Assembly (NCBI RefSeq): GCF_003351025.1
Contig: NZ_QPCG01000007.1
Span: forward strand, 310,001-374,000
Origin: Mucilaginibacter endophyticus
Lineage (GTDB): Bacteria; Bacteroidota; Bacteroidia; Sphingobacteriales; Sphingobacteriaceae
DNA: 64,000 nt
Direction of reading: 5' to 3'
The notes beneath the pieces are model-generated. The model was not told the origin of the DNA and ran no database searches. It saw only the letters and a program-made list of their open reading frames with translations. Positions 1 to 7,703 of this stretch are shown here, piece by piece (positions within the stretch are counted from its first letter, which is position 1; every line of letters starts with the position of its first letter). Made by a program: the position numbers and the translations under genes.

Positions 1-1052
1 TTCGCAATTTCGGCGGGACTGCGTTCGTCCGAGATTTCGAATTGCTCCAATGATTCGGGTTCCACCGCGTACCCACCCGGATTGGTTTTTGAACCGGCAC
101 TTATAGAGGTAATGCCCAGTTTGATTATATTATTGCGAAAGTTAGCAGATTCTCGGGTGGATATCGAAAGCTCAACCTCCTCATTAAACAAACGGTAAGC
201 ACAAATCAGTTGCACCAGTTCACGGTCATTCATTTCCACCTTTGGTTCAAGGCCGCCGCTAAAAGGCCTCAATCGTGGAAACGAAAGACTATATTTAGTT
301 TGCCAATATTTTTTTTCGAGGTAGTTAAGGTGCATCGCGGTAAAAAAACAATCGGTACGCCAGTCTTCCAAACCTATTAATACGCCCAGCCCCATTTTAT
401 GGATCCCGGCCTGGCCCAGACGGTCGGGAGTTTCAACACGGTATTTAAAATTTGATTTTTTGCCTTTGGGGTGGTGTTTTTTGTAATCTTCTTTATGATA
501 GGTTTCCTGGTATACCAGCACGGTGTTAAGGCCGTAGGGTGTTAGTTGCTGATAGTCTTCAAGGTCCATTGGCTGCACCTCCATTGAGATATGTGCAAAA
601 TGCGGCCTGATTAATTCGAGTACTTTTTTGAAATAATCAACATGCACATTCACATTGTCTTCGCCCGTTACCAATAACACATGTTCGTAGCCCATTTCCT
701 TGATAACAGCCACCTCCTGCATTATTTCCATTGGCGAAAGCGTTTTGCGTTTCACCTTATTATCATAGCTGAAACCGCAATAGGTGCAAATGTTGCTGCA
801 TTCGTTGGATAGATAAAGCGGCACATACATCTGTAGCACCTTACCAAATCGTTTTAAGGTTAAGCGCTGGCTGATCTGGGCCATTTGCTCCAGGTAGGGG
901 GCTGCTGCGGGCGATACGAGGGCCTTAAAATCCTCTAATGTTCTTTTCTCGGCGGCCAGGGCACGCTCCACATCTGCGCTGGTTTTAGCGTAGATGCTGG
1001 CCTTGGTATCGTCCCAGTTATAGGTTTCAAAAATGTCGTTAAAACTACTCAT
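1..1052 (-). CDS. thiH: 2-iminoacetate synthase ThiH, C-terminus cut by window start
   Basis: This is a radical SAM enzyme that cleaves tyrosine to dehydroglycine (2-iminoacetate) for the thiazole ring of thiamine. About 350 codons are open without a stop up to base 1, so only the C-terminal end of a roughly 370-residue family member is missing. The [4Fe-4S]/SAM motif CSNICTYC is visible with Cys at residues 85, 89 and 92. The ATG at 1050-1052 overlaps the 3' end of thiG by 8 bases, which points to translational coupling. It is the last gene of the thiamine operon that can be seen; thiF or others may follow outside the window. The identity is secure from the Cys motif plus position after thiG. 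Confidence 0.93.
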   Translation of the reverse strand, partial: MSSFNDIFETYNWDDTKASIYAKTSADVERALAAEKRTLEDFKALVSPAAAPYLEQMAQISQRLTLKRFGKVLQMYVPLYLSNECSNICTYCGFSYDNKVKRKTLSPMEIMQEVAVIKEMGYEHVLLVTGEDNVNVHVDYFKKVLELIRPHFAHISMEVQPMDLEDYQQLTPYGLNTVLVYQETYHKEDYKKHHPKGKKSNFKYRVETPDRLGQAGIHKMGLGVLIGLEDWRTDCFFTAMHLNYLEKKYWQTKYSLSFPRLRPFSGGLEPKVEMNDRELVQLICAYRLFNEEVELSISTRESANFRNNIIKLGITSISAGSKTNPGGYAVEPESLEQFEISDERSPAEIA

Positions 1053-1812
1053 CTAAAAATGAAGTTAGTGGACTACTTGCCATGGCATACGATACCGGTT
1101 GCGCCAGTTTGGCTTCAAAAGCCATGCGGCCGGCTTCAACGGCCAGTTTAAACGCTTCGGCCATTTGCACAGGATTACTTGATACCGCGATAGCGGTATT
1201 TACCAGTACCGCGTCAGCGCCTATCTCAAGCGCTTTGGCAGCATCCGATGGAGCGCCTATACCCGCATCAACGATAACAGGTACAGTGCTTTGGCTGATG
1301 ATGATCTCTAAAAAGTCGATGGTTTTAAGTCCCTTATTACTGCCAATGGGCGAACCTAAAGGCATTACGGCCGCGGTACCCGCGTCCTCAAGTCTTTTAC
1401 ATAACACGGGATCGGCATGGATGTAGGGTAGCACCACAAAACCCATTTTCGCCAGTTCTTCGGTAGCCTTTAGGGTTTCAATCGGGTCGGGCATCAGGTA
1501 TTTGGGATCGGGATGGATCTCCAGTTTAATCCAGTTGGTTTCGAGTGCTTCCCGGGCAAGTTGGGCTGCAAACACAGCCTCTTTGGCATTACGTACGCCT
1601 GAAGTATTAGGCAGCAGATTGATATGCGGGTATTTTAAGCGCAACAGCAAATCGTCGTTGTCGTTATGTTTTACGTCAACACGTTTCAGGGCCACGGTTA
1701 CCAGTTGGGAACCAGAGGCCAGCAAAGCCTCCTCCATCATGGCAGGTGAATTAAATTTGCCGGTACCTGTAAATAAGCGCGACTGAAAGATTCTATCAGC
1801 AATGGTTAACAT
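1045..1812 (-). CDS. thiG: Thiazole synthase ThiG
   Basis: ThiG forms the thiazole phosphate ring from deoxyxylulose 5-phosphate, ThiS thiocarboxylate and dehydroglycine. The protein has 255 residues, the usual family length. The Schiff-base lysine lies in the TNWIKLEI segment at Lys96, and the C-terminal phosphate-binding TIM-barrel segment GIGAPSDAAKALEIGADAV is intact. It starts 10 bases after the thiE stop and overlaps the thiH start, so all three are one transcript. ThiH rather than ThiO supplies the glycine imine here, which fits an organism that can run oxygen-sensitive radical SAM chemistry. Confidence 0.96.
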   Translation of the reverse strand: MLTIADRIFQSRLFTGTGKFNSPAMMEEALLASGSQLVTVALKRVDVKHNDNDDLLLRLKYPHINLLPNTSGVRNAKEAVFAAQLAREALETNWIKLEIHPDPKYLMPDPIETLKATEELAKMGFVVLPYIHADPVLCKRLEDAGTAAVMPLGSPIGSNKGLKTIDFLEIIISQSTVPVIVDAGIGAPSDAAKALEIGADAVLVNTAIAVSSNPVQMAEAFKLAVEAGRMAFEAKLAQPVSYAMASSPLTSFLDE

Positions 1813-1822
1813 AGGCGTTGTT

Positions 1823-2467
1823 TTAGACTTCGTTAAACGAAGGTTGATTTAAATGATGGTATAATTCCGAAACCACTTGCCCGGCATCCGCGGCATGAGT
1901 GATGGCGCCGGATAGCGCTACGCCATGTACGCCGGTTTGCATGATAGGCAGTATATCGGCAGGCACAATACCACCTATAGCAATTACAGGGATAGTCATA
2001 TTCGCAAGACGCATCTGAGCCATAATATCCCAATAGCCCCGCAAGCCCAAAATAGGGCTCAGCTTTTGCTTGGTAGTTGTAAAGCGGTAGGGGCCAAGGC
2101 CGATATAATCGGCGCCCTCGGTTACGCGCTGTTGTATATGTTCAAAGGTATTAGCCGTACCACCGATAATCATATCCGGACCAACAATCTGCCGGGCTTG
2201 TTGTATGGGCGTGTCCTGTAAACCGAGGTGCAACCCATGCGCACCCGCTTTTAGGGCAATTTCGGGGTGGTCGTTTACGATTAACTTGGCGCCATATTCA
2301 TCGCAAAGCTTAACGGCCTCGATAGCGTATTGCAGAATGATATCTTCGGGCTGATCTTTAACCCTCAACTGGATCCATTTGCAGCCCGCATCCAAAGCCG
2401 CTTTGATAGCACTAAGGTGTGTGCCGTTTTGTGGCTGTTGAGAGATATAGTGTAGTTTATCGATCAT
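1823..2467 (-). CDS. thiE: Thiamine phosphate synthase ThiE
   Basis: ThiE couples HMP pyrophosphate with thiazole phosphate to give thiamine phosphate. The 214-residue TIM-barrel protein carries the expected segments: WIQLRVKD near residues 31-38, IVNDHPEIALKAGAHGLHLG in the middle, and the glycine-rich phosphate loop AIGGIVPADI near residue 164. It overlaps the preceding ThiE-like gene by four bases (ATGA). Of the two ThiE-family proteins in this operon this one keeps the canonical substrate-binding motifs, so it is the better candidate for the true synthase. Confidence 0.93.
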   Translation of the reverse strand: MIDKLHYISQQPQNGTHLSAIKAALDAGCKWIQLRVKDQPEDIILQYAIEAVKLCDEYGAKLIVNDHPEIALKAGAHGLHLGLQDTPIQQARQIVGPDMIIGGTANTFEHIQQRVTEGADYIGLGPYRFTTTKQKLSPILGLRGYWDIMAQMRLANMTIPVIAIGGIVPADILPIMQTGVHGVALSGAITHAADAGQVVSELYHHLNQPSFNEV

Positions 2468-3072
2468 GAATTTAATTCTTCAGTTACTTGTTTAATTTTT
2501 ATAAAATTTGAAACAGCTTGTTCCGGATCTTGCCAGATAGCGCCCAATACAGCCGCTCCGTCGAAATTCATTTCTTTTATCTGTTTGAGATTGGACTCAT
2601 CTAGGCCACCAAGGGCGAACACTTTTGGCAAGGGCATACTTTTATTCAAACGAAAACCTGCAGGCAAAATGCTTTGATAACCGGGCTTAGATATGCTGTT
2701 AAATACAGGACTTAAAAAAACATATTCAAAGCCTTGCAACGTGGGTATAACACCAACATCATGTATGGAGCTGCTTAACCGGTAACCCTCGTTAACTAGG
2801 TTGCCTAATTTCGATTGATCGTTTTTGATGCGGTCACTTTCGGTATAATGTAAATAATCCATTCCAAAAACTTTTGCCAGCTCATGATGCTGATGACAAA
2901 CAATAGCATGATGGTGCGACGGATCTATCTGTGTCAGCAAATCGGTACACCGATTGATATCCCAACCCGGTTTGCGCAGATGTAAACGTTGTAATCCGGC
3001 CCCAAACAAGTGGCTGATGATTTGTGCTTCATTCGCAACCACATCAGGGGCCGATATCACGATCAGTTGCAT
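2464..3072 (-). CDS. ThiE/TenI-family protein, divergent paralogue
   Basis: This 202-residue protein has the ThiE/TenI fold. Recognisable segments are LHLRKPGWDINRCTDLL near residues 31-47, SSSIHDVG near 100, a VFLSPVF segment and ALGGLDESNLKQI near 153. It lacks the clear VNDxxxxA motif of the real synthase and is shorter. TenI of Bacillus is a thiazole tautomerase, so a tautomerase role is plausible, although such genes are often annotated as thiamine phosphate synthase. Its start codon shares one base with the thiC stop (TAATG) and its end overlaps thiE (ATGA). The exact reaction is uncertain. Confidence 0.82.
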   Translation of the reverse strand: MQLIVISAPDVVANEAQIISHLFGAGLQRLHLRKPGWDINRCTDLLTQIDPSHHHAIVCHQHHELAKVFGMDYLHYTESDRIKNDQSKLGNLVNEGYRLSSSIHDVGVIPTLQGFEYVFLSPVFNSISKPGYQSILPAGFRLNKSMPLPKVFALGGLDESNLKQIKEMNFDGAAVLGAIWQDPEQAVSNFIKIKQVTEELNS

Positions 3073-4955
3073 TACAGATATATTTCGCTGCCTTTTTCGG
3101 TAAACTCTCTTGATTTTTGCTCCATGCCCCTGGTTAACGCGTCGGCCTCGTTAACACCGTTTTCTTTGGCAAAATCACGTACATCCTGGGTTATCTTCAT
3201 CGAGCAGAAGTTTGGCCCGCACATCGAGCAAAAGTGCGCGATCTTGGCGCCCTCGGCAGGCAAGGTTTCATCGTGAAATTCTTTAGCCGTATCCGGATCT
3301 AATGAAAGGTTAAACTGATCTTCCCACCTGAACTCGAACCTTGCTTTGCTCAACGCATTGTCGCGGTACTGCGCGCCGGGGTGCCCCTTGGCTAAATCGG
3401 CCGCGTGGGCAGCAATTTTGTATGTGATAACACCATCCTTAACATCCTTTTTATTGGGCAAACCCAAATGCTCTTTAGGAGTAACATAGCACAACATAGC
3501 GGTGCCAAACCAGCCGATCATGGCAGCTCCGATGGCCGAAGTAATGTGATCGTAACCTGGGGCAATATCGGTAGTTAGCGGCCCTAAAGTGTAAAATGGC
3601 GCTTCCGAACAATGTTTCAGTTGCTTCTCCATGTTCTCTTTAATGAGATGCATAGGCACGTGGCCAGGGCCTTCAATAATGGTTTGTACATCGTGCTTCC
3701 AGGCTATTTTGGTCAGTTCGCCCAGGGTTTCCAGCTCGCCAAACTGCGCGGCATCATTGGCATCGGCAATACAGCCGGGACGCAAACCATCACCCAGTGA
3801 GAACGCAACATCGTAAGCTTTCATGATCTCACATATGTCTTCAAAATGCGTGTAAAGGAAGTTTTCTTTATGATGCGCCAGGCACCATTTGGCCATGATC
3901 GAGCCTCCGCGCGATACAATGCCGGTGATGCGCTTGGCAGTTAAGGGCACATAGCGCAGCAAAACGCCCGCGTGAATGGTGAAATAGTCGACACCCTGCT
4001 CGGCTTGTTCTATCAACGTATCCCGGAACAGTTCCCAGGTCAGGTCTTCGGCTTTGCCGTTCACTTTTTCAAGCGCCTGGTAAATAGGCACGGTACCAAT
4101 GGGTACAGGCGTGTTGCGGATGATCCATTCACGGGTTTCATGGATGTTTTTGCCGGTCGAGAGGTCCATAATGGTATCGGCGCCCCAACGGCATGCCCAA
4201 ACGGCTTTTTCTACTTCCTCTTCAATACTTGAGGTAACGGCCGAGTTGCCAATGTTGGCATTGATCTTAACCAAAAAATTACGCCCGATGATCATCGGTT
4301 CGCTTTCGGGGTGGTTAATGTTTGATGGGATAACGGCACGACCGGCGGCAACCTCCTGCCTTACAAACTCGGGAGTAATGTAGCCTTTAGGCGTATTTGC
4401 GCCAAAGCTATGGCCCTGGTGTTGCTGGCTCATTACATCATATTGTCCGTTCAGTTGTTCTTTTAACAGATCGATACGCTGGTTTTCACGTATGGCGATA
4501 TATTCCATTTCGGGAGTGATAATGCCCTTTTTTGCGTAATGCAATTGCGATACATTCATACCCGCTTTGGCACGCAATGGTTTGCTGTGATAAGCAAAAC
4601 GTAAGTGGTCTAAACCTGCATCATGTAAACGTTCGCGCCCGTATGCCGACGATATACCGTCTAATTGGTCGACATCGCCACGCGAAGTGATCCATTCTTC
4701 ACGCAGACGGGGCAACCCTTTTTTAACGTCGATTTGTTGGTTAGGGTCGGTATAAGGACCGCTGGTATCGTAAACTGTTACCGGGGCATTGGGCTCGGTT
4801 TCGCCAAAACGGCCATGTAGTTTGGTGTCGCTCAGGCTTATTTCGCGCATGGCTACGTTGATATCATGCAATTGTCCTTTAACGTATATCTTTCGCGATG
4901 CCGGAAAAGGTGTTTGGGTGATTGCTTGTGCTGTAGGTGTTCTTTCTGTTTTCAT
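3072..4955 (-). CDS. thiC: Phosphomethylpyrimidine synthase ThiC
   Basis: ThiC rearranges aminoimidazole ribotide into hydroxymethylpyrimidine phosphate with radical SAM chemistry. I chose the ATG at 4953-4955, giving 627 residues. A longer upstream reading frame exists but runs through thiS and has no family resemblance. The C-terminal cluster motif CSMCGPNFC (Cys at about 576, 579 and 584) is intact, and conserved blocks such as GADTIMDLSTG and EGPGHVPMH are present. A GGAGGA ribosome site overlaps the thiS stop just upstream. The gene is the second of the operon and the identity is certain. Confidence 0.97.
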   Translation of the reverse strand: MKTERTPTAQAITQTPFPASRKIYVKGQLHDINVAMREISLSDTKLHGRFGETEPNAPVTVYDTSGPYTDPNQQIDVKKGLPRLREEWITSRGDVDQLDGISSAYGRERLHDAGLDHLRFAYHSKPLRAKAGMNVSQLHYAKKGIITPEMEYIAIRENQRIDLLKEQLNGQYDVMSQQHQGHSFGANTPKGYITPEFVRQEVAAGRAVIPSNINHPESEPMIIGRNFLVKINANIGNSAVTSSIEEEVEKAVWACRWGADTIMDLSTGKNIHETREWIIRNTPVPIGTVPIYQALEKVNGKAEDLTWELFRDTLIEQAEQGVDYFTIHAGVLLRYVPLTAKRITGIVSRGGSIMAKWCLAHHKENFLYTHFEDICEIMKAYDVAFSLGDGLRPGCIADANDAAQFGELETLGELTKIAWKHDVQTIIEGPGHVPMHLIKENMEKQLKHCSEAPFYTLGPLTTDIAPGYDHITSAIGAAMIGWFGTAMLCYVTPKEHLGLPNKKDVKDGVITYKIAAHAADLAKGHPGAQYRDNALSKARFEFRWEDQFNLSLDPDTAKEFHDETLPAEGAKIAHFCSMCGPNFCSMKITQDVRDFAKENGVNEADALTRGMEQKSREFTEKGSEIYL

Positions 4956-4971
4956 AAAGGCTATTTGTTGT

Positions 4972-5175
4972 TTATCCTCCTTGGGTGGCTTTAATGATGA
5001 TGATCTTATCTCCCGCGTTGAGCATACAGTTTTCCCATTGAGTTTTGGGAATAATAGCTTCGTTGATAGCAATGGCGAGCCCCTGGTGCGGGTGCTGCAA
5101 AACATCAGCGAGTAAAGCCTGCACATTGCAATTATCAGGCACAATAAGATGTTGTTGATTAACGGTGACTTCCAT
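4972..5175 (-). CDS. thiS: Sulfur carrier protein ThiS
   Basis: ThiS is a 67-residue ubiquitin-like protein that carries sulfur as a C-terminal thiocarboxylate to ThiG. The diagnostic Gly-Gly terminus is present (ATQGG then stop), and the beta-grasp pattern begins MEVTVNQQHLIV. It is the first gene of the operon, placed directly behind the TPP riboswitch. Its stop codon overlaps the ribosome-binding site of thiC. Confidence 0.95.
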   Translation of the reverse strand: MEVTVNQQHLIVPDNCNVQALLADVLQHPHQGLAIAINEAIIPKTQWENCMLNAGDKIIIIKATQGG

Positions 5176-5253
5176 TACGTTGCATTAAAAAAAATCAACA
5201 ATAGGAATGTACCCGTACAAGGAAAGAAAAACAACACGAATAGCGTTGTCGTC

Positions 5254-5325
5254 ACTTTTCCCTTCGCCAGCATTACCCGGATCAGGTTCAAAGGGTATTA
5301 TCTCAGTCCGTCAGGACACCCCTAA
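5254..5325 (-). promoter_or_regulatory. TPP (THI-box) riboswitch
   Basis: Read on the minus strand this stretch contains the hallmark TPP aptamer parts: CTGAGA at about 5300-5305, the ACCTGATCCGGGTAATG block at about 5270-5286, and GCTGGCGAAGGGA at about 5258-5270. It lies about 78 bases before thiS. A short ACAAC/GTTGT hairpin followed by a T-run (5231-5249, minus) sits between aptamer and thiS and could act as terminator or anti-terminator, but that part is weak. The expected role is lowering operon expression when TPP is plentiful. Confidence 0.95.
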
Positions 5326-5521
5326 AGTTGGCATAAAGGTAAAGCAATTAAATATTAACATCCAAATCATTTATCAACTGATAATAAAAATGAATGATTG
5401 CGAGAAGCAGTAAAATGGCAAATTATAACAGGAAGCCTGTTAAGCAAAGGCTTTTATTTAAGACGGCCCTTTTTATTACAAAGCCTGAATTTCTTCATAA
5501 TAATACCATCAGTTTTATATT

Positions 5522-7612
5522 TTAACCAACACTTATAAGTACACAACCTCTTTTCACAGGTACATTTAAGTTCAAGGTTTGGGCATATGTTACGTTTTTG
5601 AGCAGCTTCCATTTAGTTTCGCCGGGGTATAGCACTTTTATTTGAAGCTTTCTCTTGTTTAACTCAGCAAACGGCAGCCTGAGCATAACTGGTACTTTGC
5701 TTGTACTGCCGCCGAACACTACCGGTATAATCACTTTGCCATTTGCTTTAAAAGCGTTAGCCTTTGCCGGTCCGTTAATTACTTGTACTATATGCGGGAC
5801 AAGAAGCCACTCGCGCCCTTTTATTGCTGATAGCAGGGGGCCATAATCTGAATAATATTTTTCGGCCCATGCATCGGGCTGTATGCAGTGGTCATTGCCG
5901 GGATATGGAGCTGTAAGGAAAGCGCCGAGGTATAAGTGCCGCTGAAAATAGGCATCGGGATCGGGCATCAGGTTTTCTTTTGACGCTGTCCATGCTATAA
6001 TTGGTTTAAAAAAGGCCATTTGCGCGCACAGGTTTAAGCTGGGTGCCATGTAGCCAAACTCATCATAAATCCCATCGATATGTGACATCAGATCTATGCG
6101 CCGGTCAAGCGGATTACAAAAAATAACTTTGTGCGCGTTATGCATAATCTGGCTTAACGGCTCCATCAATTTTTTCCAGGATATTAGCAACGATTGTGTT
6201 TTTTGCCGGTCTACCATGCTGACGTGATCGTCGCCATTGGCGTTGTAAAACCGCATCCAGTCAAGCCTGTCAATACATATGCCCGACGAGGCTGGAATGT
6301 TTTTAATATGCAACGAGGCCTGGTTGAGCAAAAAAGACCTATATACAGAGTCGGCAGGATCAAGCACTATACAATCCTCCCAGTTTGAAAATACCGGTCG
6401 GTCGTCCCAATCGGGCAGTAAGCCAGCCGGCTTCAAAAAAGCTTTTTTTAACCTGGTATAAACAAAGTTATTGGGGTTTTTCCAGAGCGAATCATCAGCA
6501 ACAGCCGCGGTTTTATAAGGATAAACTATGCCATTGCCAAATTCATTTACATTGAAATAGCTAATGGTGTGGAAGCCAAGTTGATTTAAATGTTCGGAGT
6601 ATTTATTCAGCCGGTTTATGGTTGTGTAGCCATCATCCACCTGCACGCCTCTCTGTTTGTATTTTACCCATTTTTCGTCTTTGCTTTTAACCGGCGGGAT
6701 AAACATACCCATATAAGGAAAATCCAGCGATGCCTTCCAGTTTAAGCTAAATGCCATTTTATGATATTTAGCTGTATCTAATTCGCCCTCGTAAGATGAA
6801 TATGCGGCGCAGCCGGCAATGTTATTCACTGTTGGTTCTTCAGGAAAAAAGTAGGCTTTGTTGGTTTTTGCCATCCAGGCCATGCCAGCGCGCCAATCGG
6901 CCTCGTGTAAAACGATCTGATGACGGATATGAATGCTGTATTTTGAATTTATTCGATGATTAATATGCCGGTATGCTATTTTTCCATCCGCGGTAGTACG
7001 CATTTCCAGATTAAGGATGGTATCATCCAATGATTGGAGGAAACTTAAGCCAAGGTTATCCTTATTAAAAAAAGTGCTGGCAATTGGTATTACAAAAGCA
7101 TTACACGAAAGGTGTGTTTCGCCGCCATATGTTAATGCCAGGTCCTGAAAATGCGCGGGTGAAAACGGGTCATGCCAGGTATCTGTTTCGGCATCGGTAT
7201 GATTATCCGCCCATGTTGTCCAAAACAATGCCGAATCCTGCTGCATCCACTGTAATGAAGTTTCGATAGGGGCCGTCCAGCTACCGGTGTCTTTTGCACT
7301 GATCTCAATATCCCATTGCAACCCGTATGCGGTCTTTTTTACGGTACTGGTTAAATCACAGCTGTTTTTAAAATATTCAATATGCTTCCTGACAACCATT
7401 CCAGTACTATCAGAAGATAATAACCGGGCGTTATTGCTTTGATTGGTAGAGGGTATAGCAGCATCCAGTATAAAACTCTTTTCACCATTAGGGCTTTTAA
7501 AACTACTTTTTATCTGGCCGTTTTCAAACCTTAACTGTATGGGAGGGAGCTGACTGTAAACTGCCGCCGGAAAGAAAAATATAAACAGCAATAACAAAAT
7601 TTTAGGAGGCAT
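5522..7612 (-). CDS. Secreted TIM-barrel-like protein, possible glycoside hydrolase, family unassigned
   Basis: This 696-residue protein has a clear Sec signal peptide (hydrophobic run after MPPK ending AVYSQ). The N-terminal part looks like a beta-rich domain of about 230 residues. The middle (about 270-600) alternates hydrophobic strands and helices as in a TIM barrel, with ISYFNVNEFG, a strand with acidic residues GICIDRLDW that resembles catalytic strands of alpha-galactosidase-like clans, and IDGIYDEFG. The C-terminal 80 residues look like a beta-sandwich. I could not assign a named family. It precedes the YncE/phosphoesterase gene on the same strand, 91 bases apart, with no obvious shared function. 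Confidence 0.6.
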   Translation of the reverse strand: MPPKILLLLFIFFFPAAVYSQLPPIQLRFENGQIKSSFKSPNGEKSFILDAAIPSTNQSNNARLLSSDSTGMVVRKHIEYFKNSCDLTSTVKKTAYGLQWDIEISAKDTGSWTAPIETSLQWMQQDSALFWTTWADNHTDAETDTWHDPFSPAHFQDLALTYGGETHLSCNAFVIPIASTFFNKDNLGLSFLQSLDDTILNLEMRTTADGKIAYRHINHRINSKYSIHIRHQIVLHEADWRAGMAWMAKTNKAYFFPEEPTVNNIAGCAAYSSYEGELDTAKYHKMAFSLNWKASLDFPYMGMFIPPVKSKDEKWVKYKQRGVQVDDGYTTINRLNKYSEHLNQLGFHTISYFNVNEFGNGIVYPYKTAAVADDSLWKNPNNFVYTRLKKAFLKPAGLLPDWDDRPVFSNWEDCIVLDPADSVYRSFLLNQASLHIKNIPASSGICIDRLDWMRFYNANGDDHVSMVDRQKTQSLLISWKKLMEPLSQIMHNAHKVIFCNPLDRRIDLMSHIDGIYDEFGYMAPSLNLCAQMAFFKPIIAWTASKENLMPDPDAYFQRHLYLGAFLTAPYPGNDHCIQPDAWAEKYYSDYGPLLSAIKGREWLLVPHIVQVINGPAKANAFKANGKVIIPVVFGGSTSKVPVMLRLPFAELNKRKLQIKVLYPGETKWKLLKNVTYAQTLNLNVPVKRGCVLISVG

Positions 7613-7703
7613 AATATCTATCTAAAACTAAAATGTCAAGATAAGATATTTTAACAAACCAGCCTTTATAACAGATCAATCTTTGAAATATTTGCCTCGA
7701 TAC

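Noticed and set aside
1082..1786. Plus-strand frames opposite thiG and similar long antisense frames throughout the window
   Set aside because: They mirror the codon pattern of the real gene on the other strand and resemble no protein family.
4956..5144. N-terminal extension of thiC by 63 residues
   Set aside because: The extension overlaps thiS in another frame and has no similarity to ThiC; the ATG at 4955 has a ribosome site and the usual ThiC start.
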